Assembly (NCBI GenBank): GCA_936450465.1
Contig: CAKZFU010000070.1
Span: 1 to 64,000, forward strand
Length of the DNA: 64,000 nucleotides
Direction: 5' to 3'
Source: Gibbula magus
Lineage: Eukaryota > Mollusca > Gastropoda > Trochida > Trochidae
Numbering within the stretch: the first letter of the stretch is position 1; each line of letters begins with the position of its first letter. Under the pieces are notes generated by a model. That model made no database searches, was not told the origin of the DNA, and saw nothing but the letters and a program-made list of their open reading frames with translations. Position numbers and translations under genes: made by a program. Positions 57,701 to 64,000 of the stretch are shown piece by piece.

Positions 57701-57761
57701 GCCGCAATCCCCCACTCGAGAGAGGGCGAGAGCGTTTCACCGAACGTCCTCTCTCGGCCAT
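51774..57761 (-). CDS. Giant multi-zinc-knuckle protein, 1995 residues
   Basis: At least twenty CxxC pairs cluster at the N-terminus (about 45-300, for example CKTCGRYTRFFKERCLTC), in the middle (about 970-990 and 1095-1120, CRRCFMG.. and CPTCF..CLFC) and at the C-terminus (about 1770-1990, CDYCHKRI, CKECH, CTKCKI, CQLC, CVYC, CLCC, CSPC, CKDC). These look like treble-clef or zinc-ribbon modules as in nucleic-acid-binding or ubiquitin-ligase proteins. Ser/Arg repeats (about 355-385) and acidic linkers separate them. A 28-residue unit is duplicated in tandem. No helicase or polymerase motif is visible. A transcription-related or packaging role is possible but unproven. The start is ATG 57761 in MAERGRSVKRSR. 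Confidence 0.75.
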   Translation of the reverse strand: MAERGRSVKRSRPLSSGGLRLKRFKGEDALLMQNTRRVFLDRYPKRNIPCGTCGSTTRKGKERTEMLWLVDGYFCTLCKFDTKAPMDTKTTFLPSTLSELRSCSDGKCKTCGRYTRFFKERCLTCLGNCPMCLDRLVRETNDEAGPRIYCPRHDEGICGVCTKKTFKSEMQSRKKGVRNTATYDIVYSTPCSACHAGGFPESLKICVNCFVTETFCDCSESRIREVKTVADLYYVFPNQNRIAVTAYHCKKPNLLTLEQMRKYSIGTLDKVLCEKCEQLVPIRGLETLKSTFTEDMFKAFAFRWRKAMLLQMGVFIHDGFMDFIDARLNLGLTFKPDPQEEQDVSVSVIVVSSSSSSSSSSSSRSSSRGSSRSSSRSSSRGSSRGSSRGSRRGSSDEEGIIELGSQDTSENEDNDEGEELPVVSTGGRSIIVSDEDEEEESLPVVVRNKRRNFIPRRKLSVPETLRKKKPIITVEEEEEEKDISEVETQPPEDDDDDENVGHLVSDMLRLEDINTLSLQQLAHTYLPVHDWEVDGKFVEYRNQKVNSIPSDIDIAYLLSSPSVRDFLRMVNATDIDTEEGLRAATEYVRNMERNDLDTTRIDFLEGFFYWLKKDEFYKVAVKAVRQAFVNDNDETMREDIVLRKPRKEDKKIVLLETAGYFVGEYKYFIGLYSSMTKAILDAGQASLSIFAPSVGTAIHAISTNLMTPEGLTGFIRSDFFGKYATAFELTKDKLVEQDSSASTIYLMLWNDIVHKKKARADFETREKVMNNPALSTLFKKMAFYASEDNNARSILFSWATVTDMAIHPTKIDPTGIVAEEATGTMATFKPTTPPYESRDWSQLSFPKEAVPVAYSRARRVKPLAIDLPVTKKEAEKHGIYLRKGAQISMNDARSLTWINTNPKKQVTVVANGLIDQLTDRDVPPINPKDYEIVSDSYKTFIKNFRLITGAKTYCRRCFMGKTGNRCFVCFNKTPKETLIVIRPVAYNKPVFRPTAVTTFAIFVPDDEERTNRKQLLGTDHIPNRVILYELGGTLRKQMVNSSFTPGKFWNREKRLKLFQNAYDIQTGLLLEGSAFVCPTCFIVIGRFANCLFCKGKPYCRGFTVVTRNGLIYGYMGIYVRWQVREAPPPSSEWFAKQRKQHAKMLENPNTVKELLNADPATDMFDALVMKDSEYRAEEMGDIYMETNLQDDDEEAMEKMVAVARKKAEEDDESQLVDREDEEGEKYGGDEEGERGGNEDDDEDEEGRENDEIEDDEKEEAAPKSSSTMVMKLPDPSSPSMDPVVVVEAAPKSSSTMVMKLPDPSSPSMDPVVVVDRLPSPPLPPSTIQPRDLNHPEPTFDEAMDKALPPSPVKKPKKTIFRIGTTEENYKEAKRTFLQKVGTQMMNFAEMPLQSIQEMVGVLLELLHHGICGHLLNANFLIQGDKMPWTEYSQNESIVRMRPRGTTLSVFENEDSASVAFRFGRSGKYYMCVTRSKDNEQGVTDVDFYDGADLSNPPMSTDNAKAMFETLYADVDDIRSFKKSLEASILSAMLISSILVMSSPLGEGFIVSPLRKEDLVAVEKNVSVPFISTSMFVTDYPEPEVRVLLDGITEKYELPGGVFHLFRVVMKQGKWFYDSRVLSQNVPLRIPPPPLTDEKRKERDDEDSSSSDQKKTKKKKTATTSTKQKKKKKKKKRGPPPSTPPTSVRVGTSVAEVKVEFDAIPVEKLSASIGEDIDPPDTTVITEYVPEERPFYEIDGDDDDDDDEEGKEEDGFEMCDYCHKRIILRFHFACCNPKCLNEEGKHSKMCKECHVNKVAQMVVAWRRTKDITTRPVMFCRDCKTWEMTVVCPDTNYLGEARTYVTEALREKWVTTKTGEKLKAFQTCTKCKINIPYSITSLSDVVFDYACCKDLFDNVCQLCLRDIEMLGKCVYCRRRRSDGATYSKYIRPCLCCQTPIANKSIENMPDVKTFTCNCTISYKRYGVCSPCRSKWKTTHTVFYPCKDCETIGLQIAK
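53821..53988. repeat. 84-bp tandem duplication in the zinc-knuckle gene
   Basis: Units 53821-53904 and 53905-53988 are nearly identical. They keep frame and encode a 28-residue Ser/Pro/Met-rich unit twice. Confidence 0.88.
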
Positions 57762-57779
57762 AGCGAAGAGGCTTTTATG

Positions 57780-57960
57780 AACGGCCTTTTACCCGTTATA
57801 CTCTAAAAGCCCCTTCTTTCTAAAGGAGGGGCGTGATCGTTACGCTTGGGTGAGAGGGTGTGCCTCACTATCAATATCTCTTTTCTTATGATTCTCATAT
57901 AAAGAAAACATAACAATCAAAAATTTTATAAATAATAAAGTGTTTATTTCGTCAAAAAAT
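57780..57960 (-). promoter_or_regulatory. Promoter region of the zinc-knuckle gene
   Basis: On the minus strand, GAGTATAACG lies about 40 bases before the ATG and a weaker CATAAAAG is closer. A hairpin formed by GCCCCTT and AAGGAGGGGC lies at about 57807-57831. Confidence 0.35.
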
Positions 57961-58044
57961 GTTCAATGGCAGATATGGGATTGCTTTTAATCGTCGTTCG
58001 TTTATTAACTTATTTCGTGGTTACGGGGGGTTTTATTTTTTTTT

Positions 58045-60675
58045 TTAACAATTGTCACATGCGGCGGCTTGACACGTTAAGGAAACGCTGTCCAGACAGA
58101 TGGCCGACTGGGCGGACGTGGAGGTTCTTTCATCACAGTAATCGACCCAGGCCGTCAGACTCTCTCCGCATATAGCGTCGCATGCATCGCATCCAACGGG
58201 GAAGTCATTCTCAGCCTTTTGGGTAGATGTTGAAGGAAGCTGCGTGGAAAGATATCGGGGACTTGTGGGAGGCTGGGGGGTGGTCGTCGGCGTAGGTGCC
58301 AGACAACTGCAACACTCGTCGCAGTTGCAAGGGCAAAGAGGATCGCCCCCACAACCACCCCCACCCTCATCATCGTCGTCTGACTGTTGAGGTTGTTGTT
58401 GTTCGACGTTGTCGACGTTACCTTCAGAGTTACAGAGCTCGTCGGAGGTTTTTTTTTTCCAGTACACGCAAGCAAGAGGAACGATCTCCGTCTCGTCTTC
58501 CTTCGCTGGGTCGACGGCCCTGTTGAGGAACTCGAAGTGGGTCCAGCCGTCGCAAGCCACTTCGACCGCCGCGTTTTCGCACATGATTGTCCTCACGACG
58601 TGAAAGGTGTCTCCGGTAATCACGGCCTTGCTTCCGGAAACACCGCACGGAATTAGGGGGGCGTTTGGGTCGTACAGAGGGTGGTCTTCGGGCATGATCA
58701 ATTTCGGAAACAGCCACCCCGGGGAAAGTTGTACGTCGACAGTCACGTGATAAATGTATTTCCCGTCCGCCGTTATCAACCTTCTGTACGCCAGATACCA
58801 GTGGGTTTCGAACGAAAAGACAGAAATGGTTCCGTTTTTCGACACGACCACAAGCCGTGGCGGAACCATCGTGTCGTTCCAACCGACCGTGACGTGTTGA
58901 TTTATTGACACCATTCCGTATTCGTCCATCACGACCTCACACAGTCTTCCGTCACCGCACAGTTGGGCCATGGCTGTCAGGTTGAGAGCACAGCCCGTAT
59001 AAATGCAACGGGCGGAGGTCTCGTGATCGGATCTCCACACGGGGAAGAAGAGGTTCTTGTCTACGCATCCCATCACACAACCCTCAGCATCGAGCACCGT
59101 CTCCCCGTATAACGGCATCGGGTATCCGCAAATTCCCGTCACCGGAGCACCGACCGTCATGCCGTAGTTGGACTTCTTCTCGTCCATGGGAGGTGGAGGA
59201 CAACACGTGGGGATGCGCCACCTGCCCCGTTCGTCGCCTTCGTCGACGCAAGAAGCCTCGTTTCCCGTGTTGCTGAAATGCCCTCCCTCTCCGCACAGCT
59301 CTTCTTCTTTCACCGTGGCGACCCAGGCATCCGGAGCGGCCCGAGTGATGTTGTAGAGGTGAATGTCTTCTTCTTGCCAATGTTTGACGGTATCTTCACA
59401 GCTCGGATTCTCACAAACGGGATAGGTCCACCGTCCGTTTTCGTCACACGATATATCGCCGGAGGGCTGAATGCCCGACATGCATTTCCACGACATGGTT
59501 TTCGGATTCCAATATCCTCCTTCTCCTCCTCCTTCGTCCGGAACCGTCTTGCATTTTTCGGTCACGTTGTCACAGGTGGCGATAATGTGAACCTCCTTCT
59601 CTAAACCGTAACACACTTTGATGCCTTTGTTAATCGAACCTCCGTCTCCGCAGACGTAATATTTGGTGCACACCTCTCCGGACGATATGTATACGGCCGA
59701 TCTCCCGAACGTTTTGGGATCGGGATCTCCCACACAGTCGCAGGGACAAGTAGAATCCCAACCCTCTTCTCCGTCGTCGTCTGTGGTACAGTCTTTATAC
59801 CTGAAGGCGCTTCCGGCACTGATGGTCGCGTTTTTCCAAAAGAAGGGCGCGTTGGTGATGAGACAGGGTTCCATGATTTTTTTGTTCGCGATAAATATTT
59901 CGGCACCTGGGTGTTTGTCCAGAAGAGAAGAACACATGTCCGATCGCCTGTCGTACAACAGCATCCGTCGTTCGTTGTTGTTTGGGAAATTGTCCAATTT
60001 TTCGTTTTCGTCCATCTGGCCGCAAAAAACCTCCGAATTCACGGTGAGGGTTTTTCGTCTGTATTCGATTCGGGGCGGATTGCCGTTCATCCAACAGGCG
60101 TACACTCCTTCTTGCCACGTCCAAGTGAAGACTCCGGGAGTGGACGAGGTTCGTCGAACGCAGGCCAATTCGGGATGGGTCGGATCCGTCATAAACTGTT
60201 CTTTCGGTTTGTAGCCCGGATCGCAGTCGTACGCTAAAGACGTGTTTCTCTTATCCGCCATGAAATAGGTTTTAAACACGTCGGCGTCGTTGGGAAGATA
60301 CACTTTGGACAGACCTTTCGCCTTCGACACTGGAATGAAACACCAGTTTTCCAACACCTCCTGCGCCACGGTTTCCACCATGAGACCGGCGTGTCCATTT
60401 TCGAAACAGTATATTCCGCGTTCCTCTCCGGATATCCAGCAGGTGACCGTCTGCGTCTTCAGATTGTAGGTTTTCTTAACGAAAGGGTTGACCAGTCCCA
60501 CCTCCCAACATCTTTCTTGTCGACAGGAGATGTGACCCTCGTGTTCGTAAATGGACACATCGGTGGCCGTGCAGTTCCTTCTTTGTTCCTTTCTGTTTAA
60601 AAAACGACCTTCCGCCATCGAAAGGCAAAAGATCGAGACGATGAGAACGATCGAAATCGTAGTCTTGTCTGCCAT
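58045..60675 (-). CDS. Cys-rich secreted or membrane glycoprotein with sushi-like modules, 876 residues
   Basis: The ATG at 60675 gives a signal peptide (about 1-23, ending SMAEG). The ectodomain has about 60 Cys and several N-glycosylation sites. Spaced Cys with Gly/Trp, as in CDENGRWTYPVC and CVDEGDERGRWRIPTC, resemble sushi/CCP-type modules (about 380-510). In the annotated frame the last 135 residues are acidic, then Cys-rich (CPCNCDECCSC), and end without a membrane anchor. A run of ten A, at 58449-58458 on this strand, separates this end from another frame that contains a convincing transmembrane segment. It is probably a virion envelope protein for attachment or entry, by inference. 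Its TATA box overlaps the terminase stop codon. Confidence 0.8.
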   Translation of the reverse strand: MADKTTISIVLIVSIFCLSMAEGRFLNRKEQRRNCTATDVSIYEHEGHISCRQERCWEVGLVNPFVKKTYNLKTQTVTCWISGEERGIYCFENGHAGLMVETVAQEVLENWCFIPVSKAKGLSKVYLPNDADVFKTYFMADKRNTSLAYDCDPGYKPKEQFMTDPTHPELACVRRTSSTPGVFTWTWQEGVYACWMNGNPPRIEYRRKTLTVNSEVFCGQMDENEKLDNFPNNNERRMLLYDRRSDMCSSLLDKHPGAEIFIANKKIMEPCLITNAPFFWKNATISAGSAFRYKDCTTDDDGEEGWDSTCPCDCVGDPDPKTFGRSAVYISSGEVCTKYYVCGDGGSINKGIKVCYGLEKEVHIIATCDNVTEKCKTVPDEGGGEGGYWNPKTMSWKCMSGIQPSGDISCDENGRWTYPVCENPSCEDTVKHWQEEDIHLYNITRAAPDAWVATVKEEELCGEGGHFSNTGNEASCVDEGDERGRWRIPTCCPPPPMDEKKSNYGMTVGAPVTGICGYPMPLYGETVLDAEGCVMGCVDKNLFFPVWRSDHETSARCIYTGCALNLTAMAQLCGDGRLCEVVMDEYGMVSINQHVTVGWNDTMVPPRLVVVSKNGTISVFSFETHWYLAYRRLITADGKYIYHVTVDVQLSPGWLFPKLIMPEDHPLYDPNAPLIPCGVSGSKAVITGDTFHVVRTIMCENAAVEVACDGWTHFEFLNRAVDPAKEDETEIVPLACVYWKKKTSDELCNSEGNVDNVEQQQPQQSDDDDEGGGGCGGDPLCPCNCDECCSCLAPTPTTTPQPPTSPRYLSTQLPSTSTQKAENDFPVGCDACDAICGESLTAWVDYCDERTSTSAQSAICLDSVSLTCQAAACDNC
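58155..58448 (-). other. Alternative-frame membrane anchor next to a homopolymer
   Basis: In the frame one base off from the 876-residue glycoprotein, the sequence after the ten-A run has a Ser/Thr/Asn-rich stalk, an uncharged hydrophobic segment VGVVVGAILFALATATSVAVV, then HLRRRPP and a cytoplasmic-like tail to a stop at 58155. This is the classic layout of a type I anchor with stop-transfer Arg. It may be reached by slippage on the A run, or the run length may be an assembly error. Confidence 0.45.
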
Positions 60676-60717
60676 GTCTATTTTTTAACGTGTTTTTTGG
60701 TAATACCTTCACCCCCA

Positions 60718-60727
60718 CTAATATATC
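60718..60727 (-). promoter_or_regulatory. TATA box overlapping the terminase stop codon
   Basis: GATATATTAG on the minus strand lies about 45 bases before the ATG at 60675. Its last three bases are the TAG stop of the upstream terminase exon. Confidence 0.55.
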
Positions 60728-62364
60728 GTCCCTAATACCGTTTCCTTCCACTCTCGCCACAGCTCGACGAAAGAGTAACCGAACGCAGTGGCTGCGTCGA
60801 CTCGTCTAACTTGAGAGACGGGAGACGCTTGGTGGAGAGTGTTAACGACGAGAAGTAGATCTCGATAAAAGTGGCCACGCCCATCTTCTTCATCGGCCAA
60901 TCGTTCGTCGGCGCACCAGTATAAGTCGAACGTCCTCGAGGTGAGGACGTTATAGAGGTCGGTAGTTGTTCGAGCGGTCGTCTGAAATCCTCTGTAAATA
61001 TCGTCGTCTATTTTTTTCGTTTGAAGCCGAAGTCCGTCCACGTTCTCCAATTGGGTGTAGAATTCTTCCACCATTTTGTTGGCCGAGTTTCTTTCAACCG
61101 CCACCAGTGCCGTTGTGTTGAAGGCGGCGAATTTTTTGCCGACGTCTCGGGTCTTTTCGATCATCGTGCCCTGAGAAGCGTTGACAAAGTTCCCCACGGA
61201 AAGTATCTGTGAAAAAAAAAGAGAGAAAGAGAACAATGTAATACGATGGAATTTCCGTCCAACCTGTTGGAAAAAGATGCCCTACCGACAGAATTAAAAA
61301 CAATTTTAGACGCTTACAGGAGGTACAACCTGTCGGACGACAGGTTAGAAAGAATATTGGTGTTCTTTTTTTTGGGGTGTTGCAAGCGGATAAACGATTG
61401 GGAATCCGAAAAGGAAGAACAAGGAAACGAAAACGTGATTTGTGCCAAAAAGGAATACGAGACGTGTGCGGCTCAACTCATTAAAGAATCTCTGTCGGAA
61501 AGTTGGTACATGGACCCCGTGGCTGCCTGTAAGCGTCTTTTCCCGAGGTTAAGAGTCATATGTGCAAAACACGAAGTATTCCTTTCACCAAAACTGTTAG
61601 CGTTCGACGAAGAATTAAATAAATTAACAACGGGTTACGAAGTGGGAAACTTTTTGGAAAAAACCGACAGGGAGAAAAAAGCAATTCAAGATATACTCGA
61701 CCAACTATTGTGTGAGTATCGTTCGTAAAAAAAAAAAATAAATACTCACGCACACCACCCGCATTTTCCAATCGACGCCATAGAGAACCATCCCCCAAGC
61801 TCCAGACCTGGAATAGCTGGGATCGATGCCTAATATCCATTCCAGTCTGTTTTTAACGATACCTTCCTTTTGCATATCCAAAAGAGTTTTTGGAATAATA
61901 TCTGGCAACGCCACTGGGTTCTGGAACTTGTAGTTTTTTTGTTCGGAGTTGATGATGATTTTTGGGGTTATGGCGGTAGCAGCGTGAGAAGAAGAAGAAG
62001 CCATTTTGTTTCTGGGATCTCCCACCACCTGTTCGTTCGCGTCCAAACCCCATTCCGAAGCCAAATCAATGAGAGATGACTCGATCCCGATGCGGTCCAG
62101 ATACACGTGCCAACAGCTGGAGGTCGAAGCACATTGTTTGCGAGGACAGACACTGAACCTGTCGTTTCTATAAACGTATTCTTCTCGTGTTGTCTGTTTT
62201 ATCGCTTCTAAAACTGTTTGAACGTCGGTGGTGGAGAGATTGTTTCCGATTAGGATTATTTTTCTCCCTTCGACGTTATTGAATCCAAAGATTTGAATGA
62301 AGTCGACGTGTTTTAACTTGTCGACTTCGTCTACCACGACCAGGTCGGGAGTAAGTCCGGAAAG
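60718..62364 (-). CDS. Terminase-like packaging ATPase/nuclease, last two exons (partial, spliced)
   Basis: Exon 61750-62364 begins after TTTTTCTTTCAG, encodes a Walker B-like LVVVDEVDKL and RKIILIGNN, then the nuclease-like start LGIDPSYSRSGAWGMVLYG, and ends at the donor GTGAGT. Exon 60718-61206 begins after TTTTTTTTTCACAG and runs to TAG. The junction is in phase zero on both sides, and reading frames continue across it. The exon that should carry Walker A is not visible and probably lies beyond 64000; the first acceptor is also phase zero. By family this is the large terminase subunit that threads DNA into capsids and cuts it. Herpesvirus homologues are likewise spliced with genes inside the intron. 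The match rests on motif order. Confidence 0.7.
61207..61749 (-). other. Terminase intron containing an opposite-strand gene
   Basis: The 543-base intron has a GTGAGT donor at its 5' end, a polypyrimidine tract and CAG at its 3' end, and phase zero. The whole plus-strand gene at 61246-61728 lies inside it, leaving only about 20-40 bases on each side. Confidence 0.7.
61246..61728 (+). CDS. Unknown protein nested in the terminase intron, 160 residues
   Basis: ATG 61246 opens a well-mixed, mainly helical protein (LLEKDALPTELKTILDAYRR) with about six Cys, ending CEYRS. It fills nearly the entire intron. No domain is recognised. In alphaherpesviruses the genes within the terminase intron encode tegument and packaging proteins; a similar role here is analogy only. 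An A-rich AATAAA follows directly at about 61738. Confidence 0.75.
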   Translation: MEFPSNLLEKDALPTELKTILDAYRRYNLSDDRLERILVFFFLGCCKRINDWESEKEEQGNENVICAKKEYETCAAQLIKESLSESWYMDPVAACKRLFPRLRVICAKHEVFLSPKLLAFDEELNKLTTGYEVGNFLEKTDREKKAIQDILDQLLCEYRS

Positions 62365-62380
62365 CTGAAAGAAAAACAAA

Positions 62381-63901
62381 ATGAGTATTTCAACCACAAC
62401 TACGACCGAAGTTCGAGACTTATTGTCTCTTGGTAGATCCACTCTGAAAAATAATCAACAGACATTTTGGAACCCTTTCGTGAAAAAAATTAAGAAAATG
62501 GCTTGCATGTGTCGAAAAGATCCCACCCCTTTTACCTGTTATAGACCCGTGTATGTGATAAGAGGGAGTTCCGAGATATTGGATTACAATTCGGAGCTGT
62601 ACGGGGAAATTCTGGCCTACCAAGACAAATGTGTTCGAGAGAAACGACGCTGTCATCTGGACGTGCACGTGTTTCCCGTTCTGAAACCTTCCTCCCAATT
62701 TAATCGGCGAGAGAAAAATGCCATTAAACGTTTCGAAACGTGTCACGGGCAATCATGTGGCACGACTGCGGGAAGGATATTGGCCAAAGGGGTGCCTTTC
62801 CTGTACGACGGATATCGGAAGGAATTAAAAGATATCATTTGGGAAATGTTGTCGTGGGATGAAAACACCCGACGGGTGAAAGTGAGACGATACGTGGATG
62901 TGAAAGCCTCGGGATTGGCAAACGAGGTGGCGATCCAGGAACACGTGGTGCCGTGCGAGACTTTTAACGATGTGGAAGGTTTCCAAATATGCTTTTTTCC
63001 CTTCGTGCTCGCAGGAGCCGTCGACGAGTCCACTTGCGGGAGGGTGTGGCGAAAAACGGGATTCTCATCTTTTTATCCCATGGCCAACCCGAAGGCGGTC
63101 GTGAGCTCTCCGCCGCCCACCCACACTCAAATTATAACCCACCGATACGGAGGAAAAAACGGGACGACGTGTCTGGGGTGTCACGGGGTTCATTTCTGTC
63201 ACGAGGAAGGCTGTTTTCCACACGGCCATCTGCCCAGCGATCGCGAAGAGTTCGACGTATGTCCCATTATCAGAATGCGAGAAGTGAACGACGACGACGC
63301 TCATTTCTTCGCCCATGATACCACGCTTTGTCGGACCGCGGCAGCCGAAGGGAAAGATGTCAGCCAAGGTGTGCTCGAAGACACGAGAATTTCCCTTGTC
63401 GGGGAGACGATGTCTTTTTCTTCTTCGAAAGGCACGATACGTTCTTACGGGACGTCGGGGGAGCGTGGCAGACGGATGATGCGAAAGGGGGGAGGAGGGG
63501 AAAAAACCCAAACAAGAGACGGTCACGGCAAGGCGATTGACGATTTGATCGCTTACGCCTCGAGCATTAAAGACATAACAGAAAGGGGGGAGTCTTGGAA
63601 GATGTTTTACGAACGGCTTCAAACCCCCCATTTCGGACCTCTTCTAACTGCTTTCGTCGACAGATATTTGAACATGATGCGAACACTCGACAAAGGTCGC
63701 ATCAGGGATCGTTTATACATGACTCACCGTTTGATTCGAACAATATTGGAAAATCTGAAATTTAAAACCAAATGGCACATGGGACTGTTGAACGGTATGC
63801 CGATAGATGCGGATTTGAAAAAGGCGGGCGTGTGCTTCCCTGGCAAAAAAACACGTTCCTATTTCAGATACACTCACTTGGCGGTTTATAAACCTGAATA
63901 A
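62381..63901 (+). CDS. Cys/His-rich protein beside the terminase exon, 506 residues
   Basis: The ATG at 62381 is only 16 bases from the terminase splice acceptor on the other strand. The protein has a CMCRKDP segment (about 42-48), paired Cys at about 120-126 (CHGQSC) and a dense Cys/His cluster (about 267-288, CLGCHGVHFCHEEGCFPHGH) likely to bind zinc. A Gly/Lys/Arg linker (about 350-385) is followed by a helical C-terminal 130 residues. If the upstream terminase exon lies further right, this gene is also inside a terminase intron. Herpesvirus packaging and tegument proteins with zinc-binding Cys sit in the same place, but homology is not shown. AATAAA overlaps its stop. Confidence 0.75.
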   Translation: MSISTTTTTEVRDLLSLGRSTLKNNQQTFWNPFVKKIKKMACMCRKDPTPFTCYRPVYVIRGSSEILDYNSELYGEILAYQDKCVREKRRCHLDVHVFPVLKPSSQFNRREKNAIKRFETCHGQSCGTTAGRILAKGVPFLYDGYRKELKDIIWEMLSWDENTRRVKVRRYVDVKASGLANEVAIQEHVVPCETFNDVEGFQICFFPFVLAGAVDESTCGRVWRKTGFSSFYPMANPKAVVSSPPPTHTQIITHRYGGKNGTTCLGCHGVHFCHEEGCFPHGHLPSDREEFDVCPIIRMREVNDDDAHFFAHDTTLCRTAAAEGKDVSQGVLEDTRISLVGETMSFSSSKGTIRSYGTSGERGRRMMRKGGGGEKTQTRDGHGKAIDDLIAYASSIKDITERGESWKMFYERLQTPHFGPLLTAFVDRYLNMMRTLDKGRIRDRLYMTHRLIRTILENLKFKTKWHMGLLNGMPIDADLKKAGVCFPGKKTRSYFRYTHLAVYKPE

Positions 63902-63954
63902 AAACCCCTCCCCCAATACATAACAAAAACTTGTTGGAATGTTGTTTGTTTTTT

Positions 63955-64000
63955 TTAATTTATTTCCTTTCTGATCAAAGTGTCGAAGGGCGGTTTGGAG
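63955..64000 (-). CDS. 3' end of a gene running off the right edge
   Basis: Only 14 codons before a TAA at 63955-63957 are in the window (ending PFDTLIRKEIN). AATAAA overlaps the stop, the usual pattern for gene ends here. It could also be part of the missing upstream terminase region. It is too short to classify. Confidence 0.4.
   Translation of the reverse strand, partial: SKPPFDTLIRKEIN

Noticed and set aside
27435..63901. Nimavirus (white spot virus-like) assignment
   Set aside because: Large size, repeats and a kinase first suggested this, but a spliced terminase and a protease/scaffold gene of herpesvirus type do not fit nimaviruses, which are not known to carry them.

Overview
The window is most likely part of a large double-stranded DNA virus of an aquatic invertebrate. 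It belongs to the herpesvirus lineage and is closest in style to the mollusc herpesviruses (Malacoherpesviridae). Four things support this: a family B DNA polymerase with all exonuclease and polymerase motifs; a terminase-like packaging ATPase/nuclease whose gene is spliced, with an opposite-strand gene inside the intron; a probable maturational protease fused to a scaffold, two genes upstream of a 1558-residue candidate major capsid protein; and separate BIR and RING proteins. Genes are dense, on both strands, with TATA boxes 30-70 bases before start codons and AATAAA signals after stops. Triplet microsatellites run through many coding regions and encode runs of Glu, Asp, Gln, Thr or Ser. A 200-base run of N shows this is a draft assembly. 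Whether it is a free virus or a recently integrated copy cannot be decided from the sequence.

Layout. Positions 1-9.6 kb hold a perfect terminal-looking palindrome, an acidic protein, a two-BIR protein, a Gln-rich protein, a mucin-like secreted glycoprotein, an endonuclease/exonuclease/phosphatase-fold protein with a Gly/Ser/His tail, and a full-length TBK1/IKK-epsilon-like kinase. Positions 9.65-15.58 kb hold no convincing intact gene, but diverged direct repeats, hairpins and fragments that look like decayed coding sequence. Positions 15.6-26.6 kb hold an LRAT-like protein lacking its catalytic residues, an IAP-type RING protein, a gene split over three frames, several unrecognised proteins, two membrane proteins and a 1053-residue acidic-tailed protein. 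Positions 26.6-41.0 kb hold the replication genes (DNA polymerase, and a divergent SF3-type helicase) plus a 1944-residue Gln/Pro/Ser-rich protein. Positions 41.0-51.5 kb hold a small gene, a FEN-like protein and the morphogenesis cluster of an unknown 519-residue protein, protease/scaffold, a short paralogue of the capsid protein N-terminus, and the capsid protein. Positions 51.8-64.0 kb hold a 1995-residue zinc-knuckle protein, an 876-residue Cys-rich secreted or membrane glycoprotein, and the spliced terminase with its nested gene and a flanking opposite-strand gene.

Working model (inference). The left part is an accessory host-interaction region in which the BIR protein, RING protein, TBK1-like kinase, LRAT-like pseudoenzyme and TNFR-like membrane protein all point to manipulation of cell death and innate signalling. 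The right part carries replication, capsid assembly and packaging. The most notable items are the complete TBK1-like kinase, the terminase intron with its nested gene, the capsid-protein module present three times in a row, and the glycoprotein whose membrane anchor lies in another frame beyond a run of ten A.
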